A stretch of DNA of 64,000 nt, from assembly GCF_001718695.1 (NCBI RefSeq), contig NZ_CP013420.1, positions 3,162,001 through 3,226,000 of the forward strand, in the 5' to 3' direction. Each line of letters begins with the position of its first letter. Positions within the stretch are counted from its first letter, which is position 1. A program made the translations under genes and the position numbers. Positions 59,082 through 64,000 of the stretch are shown piece by piece. This DNA is from Burkholderia ubonensis. GTDB lineage: Bacteria; Pseudomonadota; Gammaproteobacteria; Burkholderiales; Burkholderiaceae. The notes beneath the pieces were generated by a model. That model made no database searches, was not told the origin of the DNA, and saw only the letters and a list, made by a program, of their open reading frames with translations.

Positions 59082-60179
59082 TCATGCTCCCGTCGAGCGG
59101 CTGAACAGCGCGCGCGTGAACAGCGGGCGGTTGCGCACCCGCAGCCAGAAGATGAAGCCGACGATCGCCGCGACGATCACGTGCAGGCCGACGAGGCCGA
59201 CGCCGAACGGCAGCTTGCCCTGCTCGATCTGCGCCTGCACGACGTTCAGCAGGTTCGAGTAGGTCAGGTAGATCAGCACGGCCATCACGAGGTTGATCGT
59301 GCGGCTGCGGCGCGGGTTCTGGTACGCGAGCGGGATGCCGAGCACCATCAGGTTGATCGCGATCAGCGGCAGCCCCGCGCGCCATGCGAATTCCGCGAGC
59401 TTTTCGCGCGTCGGGTCGCGCAGCAGTTCGGGGGTCGGCGTGCTGTTGGTCGTCTGCACGTTGACGACCGGCTTGCTCGTGATCTTCACGCCGTAGCGCT
59501 CGAACTCCATGATCTTGAAGTTCGGCTGGCCGGGCGAGCCGTCGTAGCGGCGGCCGTCCTCGAGCACGACGAAGCGGTCGCCGTTCTTCGTGGTCTCGGT
59601 GTGGCCCGTCTGCGATACGACGACGTTGACCTTGCCGTTCTCGGTCGACGTGACGAACACGTTCTGCACCTTGCTCTGGTCCGGCGCCATCTTCTCGATG
59701 AAGAACACGCGGCGGCTCGCCGCCGATTCGCGGAACTGGCCGGGCGCGAGCAGCGAGATCTCGTCGCGCTGCTGGAAGCGCGCCTTGATCATCTTGCTCT
59801 GCTGGTTCGACCACGGCCAGCCGACGAACGCGAAGAACGCGATCAGCAGGATGATCGGCGCCGCGAACACGCCGATCGGCTTGATGAGGCGGGTCAGGCT
59901 CACGCCGGACGCGAGCCAGACGACCATTTCGGAGTCCCGGTACCACCGGGTCAGCACGAACAGGATCGACACGAACAGCGTGACGACGAGCATCACGGCG
60001 AGGTAGCCGATCACGGTGAGGCCGATCAGCACGAGCACGTCCTTCGGGTCGATTTCGCCGGACGCGGCGTAGCCGACGATGCGGATCATCATCGTCGTGA
60101 GCATGATCGTGAGCAGCACCATGAACACGGCGCCAGCCGTATACGCAAGCTCGCGCTGGAGGGAGCGTTCGAAGATCAT
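59082..60179 (-). CDS. lptF: LPS export permease LptF
   Basis: Partner of LptG, 365 residues, same six-helix and jellyroll plan: MIFERSLQREL start, then long helices and the periplasmic domain (about 130-260). ATG 60179 is the family start; the open frame continues 39 codons upstream without likeness. Divergent from pepA, the usual arrangement. Confidence 0.95.
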   Translation of the reverse strand: MIFERSLQRELAYTAGAVFMVLLTIMLTTMMIRIVGYAASGEIDPKDVLVLIGLTVIGYLAVMLVVTLFVSILFVLTRWYRDSEMVVWLASGVSLTRLIKPIGVFAAPIILLIAFFAFVGWPWSNQQSKMIKARFQQRDEISLLAPGQFRESAASRRVFFIEKMAPDQSKVQNVFVTSTENGKVNVVVSQTGHTETTKNGDRFVVLEDGRRYDGSPGQPNFKIMEFERYGVKITSKPVVNVQTTNSTPTPELLRDPTREKLAEFAWRAGLPLIAINLMVLGIPLAYQNPRRSRTINLVMAVLIYLTYSNLLNVVQAQIEQGKLPFGVGLVGLHVIVAAIVGFIFWLRVRNRPLFTRALFSRSTGA

Positions 60180-60301
60180 TCTTGAAGAGAAGAGGGCGGG
60201 AAGCTGCGCACGCGTGGGCAGGCGCTCGCGCCGCCACGGGAAAAATAGCGGATAATTGCGGCTTTCATCCTTAGCCCAGATTTTATCCGAGGACAAGCGC
60301 G

Positions 60302-61813
60302 ATGGACTTTAGCATAAAAGGCTGTGATTGGAGCAAAGGTGAGTCGAAGGGGTTCCTGACCGGCAAGTCGGACTGCATCGTGCTCGGCATCTTCGAGGCG
60401 CAGACGCTGTCGGGCGCCGCGCTCGACATCGATACGGCCACCAAGGGGCTGATCTCGCGCGTCGTGAAGGCCGGCGACATGGACGGCAAGCGCGGCAAGA
60501 CGCTGTTCCTGCACGAAGTGCAGGGCATCGGCGCATCGCGCGTGCTGCTGGTCGGCCTCGGCAAGCAGGATGCTTTCAATCAGAAAGCCTATAACGACGC
60601 GGTCACCGCCGCATGGCGCGCGCTGCTCGCGACCAAGGTCGTTCAGGTCACCTTCACGCTGGCCCAGCTGCCGGTCGACGAGCGCGGCTCCGACTGGGGC
60701 GTGCGTGCCGCGATTCTCGCGCTGCGCAACGAAACGTATCGCTTCACGCAGCTGAAGAGCAAGCCGGAACCGGCGTCGCATGCGCTCAAGCGCATCGTGT
60801 TCAGCGTCGATCCGGCCGACGAGAAGGCGGCGAAGGTCGCGGTCAAGCAGGCCGTCGCGCTCGCGAACGGCATGGATCTGACCCGCGATCTCGGCAACCT
60901 GCCGGGCAACGTCTGCACGCCGACCTATCTCGCGAACACCGCGAAGCAGCTCGCGAAGGACTGGGGCCTGAAGGCCGAGGTGCTCGGGCTCAAGCAGGTC
61001 CAGGCGCTCAAGATGGGCTCGTTCCTGTCGGTCGCGCGCGCGTCGGTCGAGCCGGCGCAGTTCATCGTGCTGCACTACCAGGGCGCCGCGGCGAAAGCCA
61101 AGCCGGTCGTGCTGGTCGGCAAGGGCATCACGTTCGACACGGGCGGCATCTCGCTGAAGCCGGGCGAGGGCATGGACGAGATGAAGTACGACATGTGCGG
61201 CGCGGGCTCCGTGCTCGGCACGATCCGCGCGGTCGCGGAGATGGGCCTGAAGATCAACGTCGTCGCGATCGTCCCGACCTGCGAGAACATGCCGGGCGGC
61301 AACGCGACCAAGCCGGGCGACATCGTCACCAGCATGAAGGGGCTGACGATCGAGGTGCTGAACACCGACGCCGAGGGCCGCCTGATCCTGTGCGACGCGC
61401 TGACCTACGCGGAACGCTTCAAGCCGGCCGCGGTGATCGACGTCGCGACGCTGACGGGCGCCTGCGTGATCGCGCTCGGCGGCCACAACAGCGGCCTGTT
61501 TTCGAAGGACGACGCGCTCGCGGGCGAACTGCTCGACGCGTCGCGCGAGGCGAACGATCCGGCATGGCGCATGCCGCTCGACGACGAATACCAGGACCAG
61601 CTGAAGTCGAACTTCGCGGATCTCGCGAACATCGGCGGGCGTCCGGCCGGCGCCGTGACGGCCGCGTGCTTCCTGTCGCGCTTCACCGACAGCTACCCGT
61701 GGGCGCACCTCGACATCGCGGGCACCGCGTGGAAGGGCGGCGCGGCGAAGGGCGCGACCGGCCGTCCGGTGCCGCTGCTCGCGCAATTCCTGATCGACCG
61801 CGCCGGCCAGTGA
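60302..61813 (+). CDS. pepA: Leucyl aminopeptidase
   Basis: M17 metallo-aminopeptidase of 503 residues with the signature [14 protein letters not shown] and the metal-binding Lys/Asp segment [16 protein letters not shown]. In E. coli it also binds DNA as PepA. It leads the pepA-holC pair. Confidence 0.97.
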   Translation: MDFSIKGCDWSKGESKGFLTGKSDCIVLGIFEAQTLSGAALDIDTATKGLISRVVKAGDMDGKRGKTLFLHEVQGIGASRVLLVGLGKQDAFNQKAYNDAVTAAWRALLATKVVQVTFTLAQLPVDERGSDWGVRAAILALRNETYRFTQLKSKPEPASHALKRIVFSVDPADEKAAKVAVKQAVALANGMDLTRDLGNLPGNVCTPTYLANTAKQLAKDWGLKAEVLGLKQVQALKMGSFLSVARASVEPAQFIVLHYQGAAAKAKPVVLVGKGITFDTGGISLKPGEGMDEMKYDMCGAGSVLGTIRAVAEMGLKINVVAIVPTCENMPGGNATKPGDIVTSMKGLTIEVLNTDAEGRLILCDALTYAERFKPAAVIDVATLTGACVIALGGHNSGLFSKDDALAGELLDASREANDPAWRMPLDDEYQDQLKSNFADLANIGGRPAGAVTAACFLSRFTDSYPWAHLDIAGTAWKGGAAKGATGRPVPLLAQFLIDRAGQ

Positions 61814-61847
61814 TGGCAGAGCGGTCGACAATGCGGGCAGGCGGGCG

Positions 61848-62264
61848 ATGACGCGGATCGATTTCCACACGAACGTCGGCGATTCGCTCGCTTACGCGTG
61901 CCGGCTGCTGCGCAAGGCCTACCAGGCCGGGCAGCCGGTCGTCGTGCTCGCGGAGCCCGCGCGCCTGCGCGCGCTCGACGAGCGGCTCTGGACGTTCTCG
62001 CCGCTCGATTTCATCCCGCATTGCGGGATCGACAGCCAGCACGCGGCCGACACGCCGATCGTGCTGGCCGCCGATCTCGACAAGGCGCCGCATCACCAGG
62101 TGTTGCTGAATCTCGGCGCGGCGGTGCCCGCGCAGTTCGCGCGCTTCGAACGGCTGCTCGAGGTGGTCGGCAACGAGCCGGCCGAACTGGCCGCGGGCCG
62201 CGAGCGCTACCGCTTCTATCGCGATCGCGGTTATGCGCTGAACAACTACAAGCAGGGCAGCTAG
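61848..62264 (+). CDS. holC: DNA polymerase III subunit chi
   Basis: The 138-residue clamp-loader accessory subunit binds SSB. The start MTRIDFHTNVGDSLAYACRL and LWTFSPLDFIPH are typical of HolC. ATG 61848 is 34 bases after pepA. Confidence 0.94.
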   Translation: MTRIDFHTNVGDSLAYACRLLRKAYQAGQPVVVLAEPARLRALDERLWTFSPLDFIPHCGIDSQHAADTPIVLAADLDKAPHHQVLLNLGAAVPAQFARFERLLEVVGNEPAELAAGRERYRFYRDRGYALNNYKQGS

Positions 62265-62289
62265 CCGAAACCGGCGACGGAGCGTTCCC

Positions 62290-63039
62290 GTGACACAAGC
62301 CGAACCATTCTCGATCCCGACGCTGACCGACGTGCTGGTGCCCGGCAAGCCGGTGCCGGCCGCGCCGTCAGTGGGCGACGCACGATCGCGCGACGATGCC
62401 GACATTCCGGTGCTGAACGACACGATTGCGCGCGGCCGAACGGCAGCGTTCGACGCGCTCGATCACGACACGGCGGGCGCCGAGGCGGTGATCGTCGAGC
62501 CGGTGCCGACGCCGTATCTGCCGACCGTCGAGCTGCCCGGCGACAGCGATGCGCCGGCGCAACCGGCCGCGGCCGGGCACGTGGTGGCCGAGGAAGCGGC
62601 CGCCACGCCGGCGCCGCTGCGCTCGGTCCTGGCGGACGATGCGCCGTCGCAGCCCGAGCTCGCCGCGGCGCCGCTCGACGACGCGACACTGCCGCAGGCA
62701 CTCGTGCCGGCTGCGGCCGCTGCCGCGGCGCTCGCGGATCGACCGGCCGACGCGTCGCCGCCGCCGCTGGGCGCGCCCGCCGCCGCGGCGGCGCTGACGC
62801 CCGAGGACGCGCAGCATATCGCCGAGCGTTTGCGCAACCGGCTCACGAACTATTTGACCGGTGCCGGGCGCGACGCGATCGAGGCGCGCTGCCGCGACGC
62901 GCTGCGCGGCCATACGGCATGGCTCGTCAGCCAGATCACGCGCGAAGTGGCGCTGGCGCTCGAGACCGAAGTGATGGATTGGGTGCGCGACGCGGTCGAC
63001 GACGAGATCGCGCGCCGCCGCACCGGACATTCGGGCTGA
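62290..63039 (+). CDS. Unknown protein, DUF2486-like
   Basis: The 249-residue protein has a low-complexity Ala/Pro middle (about 75-165) between a short N-terminal motif (IPTLTDVLVPG) and a helical C-terminus with amphipathic heptads (LRNRLTNYLTGAGRD, VALALETEVMDWVRDAV). The C-terminal part may form a coiled coil. Position after holC and shape match DUF2486 proteins of Burkholderia; the role is unknown. GTG start at 62290. Confidence 0.75.
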   Translation: MTQAEPFSIPTLTDVLVPGKPVPAAPSVGDARSRDDADIPVLNDTIARGRTAAFDALDHDTAGAEAVIVEPVPTPYLPTVELPGDSDAPAQPAAAGHVVAEEAAATPAPLRSVLADDAPSQPELAAAPLDDATLPQALVPAAAAAAALADRPADASPPPLGAPAAAAALTPEDAQHIAERLRNRLTNYLTGAGRDAIEARCRDALRGHTAWLVSQITREVALALETEVMDWVRDAVDDEIARRRTGHSG

Positions 63040-63184
63040 GAGGCCGGCACGCGGCGTGTGTAGTCGTTTCGGGTAACGCGCTGCGCGGCTAGGATGACGC
63101 GCGCGGCCTGCTGCGCGGCGGCGTGCCGGAGCGGCCCGCGTCGCACGACGCCGCCGCGCGCGCCGGGTTGTGCCCGGAATTGCG

Positions 63185-63514
63185 TTAACGCAGCGACATC
63201 ACCCAGTTCGCGAGGGCGTGCGCTTCGGCGCCCGTCAGCTGGGTATTGGCGGGCATCGGTACGCTGCCCCACACGCCGACGCTGCCCTTCACGATCGTCT
63301 GCGCGAGGTAGTCGCTCGCGTCGCCGCGCGGCGCGTACTTGCCCGCGATATCGTGGAATGACGGGCCCATCAGCGGCTTGCTGACCGCATGACAGGCCAT
63401 GCAGTTCTTGCGCTGCGCGAGCGCGAGGCCGTCGCCGGCCGGCTCGGCGTGCGCTGCCGCTGCGCCGGCCGCCAACAGCGCCGCGAGCAGCGCGGCGGAT
63501 ATCGTCTGTTTCAT
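63185..63514 (-). CDS. Class I c-type cytochrome, periplasmic
   Basis: The 109-residue protein has a signal peptide cut near AHA, heme motif CMACH at residues 38-42, GPSFHDIAGKY, and a Met ligand in SVPMPANTQL. Cytochrome c551/c552-like electron carrier. AGGAGG precedes the ATG. Confidence 0.95.
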   Translation of the reverse strand: MKQTISAALLAALLAAGAAAAHAEPAGDGLALAQRKNCMACHAVSKPLMGPSFHDIAGKYAPRGDASDYLAQTIVKGSVGVWGSVPMPANTQLTGAEAHALANWVMSLR

Positions 63515-63557
63515 GCAGTCCTCCGCCGGCGCGAACGGCCGGCTTCACGGTCCGCGC

Positions 63558-63563
63558 ATTATA
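63558..63563 (-). promoter_or_regulatory. -10 box of the cytochrome c gene
   Basis: TATAAT on the minus strand, 44 bases before the start codon. The -35 region is occupied by a hairpin, AACGCGC/GCGCGTT (63575-63593), and has no good hexamer. Confidence 0.5.
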
Positions 63564-63663
63564 AGAGCAAAGGGAACGCGCGTTTTGCGCGTTTCCCGAG
63601 TCGGGGCGCGCTACGCGGTCGCAGGTGCGGTGCGCTGTATCGTGACGGTAGTCGCGCTGCGGT

Positions 63664-64000
63664 ATGGCGGGCGCGGTGGCCGTGATGGCGAGGTCGGTGG
63701 GCGCGGCGCCCGCCGCTGACGCTGATGAAGCCGAAGGGCCAGTGCGCTCGACCGACCTCGCCGCGTCGCGACGCGTGATCTCCCGGCTTCGTTTGGCGCC
63801 CGGCTTTTATGACATCATTACGGGCTGCTACGGCGCGGCGCGGGCGACCCCGCGCATCGGCCAGGAGGCGATCCAGATGCAGACGATCGTGAGCCTCGTG
63901 TCGGCCGGCATGGGCGTCGCACTGGTGCCGCAATCGCTGCGTAACCTGCGGCGCACCGGCGTGCTCGACGCGCCGGTCGTCGACGCGCGGCTCGTGTGGT
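63664..64000 (+). pseudogene. Truncated LysR regulator, 3' end outside window
   Basis: From about 63736 the frame reads as the C-terminal half of a LysR effector domain: RLAPGFYDIITGCYG, TPRIGQEAIQMQTIVSLVSA, then GMGVALVPQSLR. An in-frame stop at 63643 and only 150 bases to the cytochrome gene leave no room for the DNA-binding domain, so the N-terminal two thirds are missing. The gene runs off the edge. Confidence 0.6.

Overview
The window is chromosomal DNA of very high GC content with dense short-gap operons, and it reads as a Burkholderia chromosome (Betaproteobacteria). The evidence is the gene order ribF-ileS-lspA-coaBC-dut, the neighbourhoods pepA-holC-(DUF2486-like), clpS-clpA, rpmB-rpmG-radC and cysI-(DUF934)-cysHDN-cobA, the adjacent dimeric and monomeric isocitrate dehydrogenases, and strong use of G or C at third codon positions. 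It is mostly core, housekeeping DNA. I see no prophage, insertion sequence, CRISPR array or plasmid function. Species cannot be fixed from reading alone.

Layout. 1-4.0 kb (minus): partial fusA (EF-G), a DUF192 exported protein, a small Ala/Lys/His-rich exported protein, rluE. 4.2-8.0 kb (plus): icd and monomeric IDH. 8.0-10.8 kb: a small unknown gene, an AT-richer spacer with three IclR-like operator motifs, a Tat-exported multicopper oxidase, a hairpin-rich spacer, a cold-shock gene. 11.3-16.4 kb (plus): clpS-clpA, an amino-acid permease, a DUF347 membrane protein. 16.4-22.7 kb (minus): ribF-ileS-lspA-coaBC-dut. 22.8-27.5 kb (plus): purN-rsmB-like, an MscS channel, a fatty-acid desaturase. 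27.6-31.3 kb: nadA-nadC converging on nadB. 31.4-32.9 kb (minus): radC, rpmB-rpmG. 33.0-34.5 kb (plus): fkpB-ispH. 34.7-39.5 kb (plus): a branched-chain amino-acid ABC operon whose first gene, the binding protein, looks decayed, then livHMGF. 39.6-45.4 kb: DUF2278, GNAT, argD, a ferredoxin-reductase, an epimerase, a membrane microprotein, rsuA. 45.5-48.5 kb: gene remnants, two SDR genes and a divergent LysR gene. 48.6-51.0 kb (minus): tRNA-Leu(CAA), a branched-chain-type binding protein, a CysB-type regulator. 51.2-57.4 kb (plus): sulfate assimilation. 57.5-60.2 kb (minus): cbiX, lptG, lptF. 60.3-64.0 kb: pepA, holC, a DUF2486-like gene, a cytochrome c and a truncated LysR gene.

How genes work together. 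CysD/CysN activate sulfate, CysH reduces the activated form, CysI with the DUF934 protein makes sulfide, and CobA and CbiX belong to the siroheme route that CysI needs. A CysB/Cbl-type regulator is divergent from the block. nadA, nadB and nadC form the de novo quinolinate route to NAD. ribF supplies FMN/FAD. lptF/lptG are the inner-membrane permease pair for LPS export.

Most interesting signals. (1) A candidate arginine attenuator in front of argD: a 27-codon leader frame with eight Arg codons, a competing pairing and an intrinsic terminator only about 40 bases before the argD start. (2) Promoters placed so that transcription should begin at or next to the start codon of clpS, purN and the argD leader (predicted leaderless mRNAs). 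(3) A cluster of three IclR-like operators with no IclR gene nearby. (4) A decayed binding-protein gene heading an otherwise intact liv operon. (5) A 34-base near-perfect palindrome in the nadA leader and a 16-base perfect palindrome between rluE and icd. All regulatory calls are by eye and untested.
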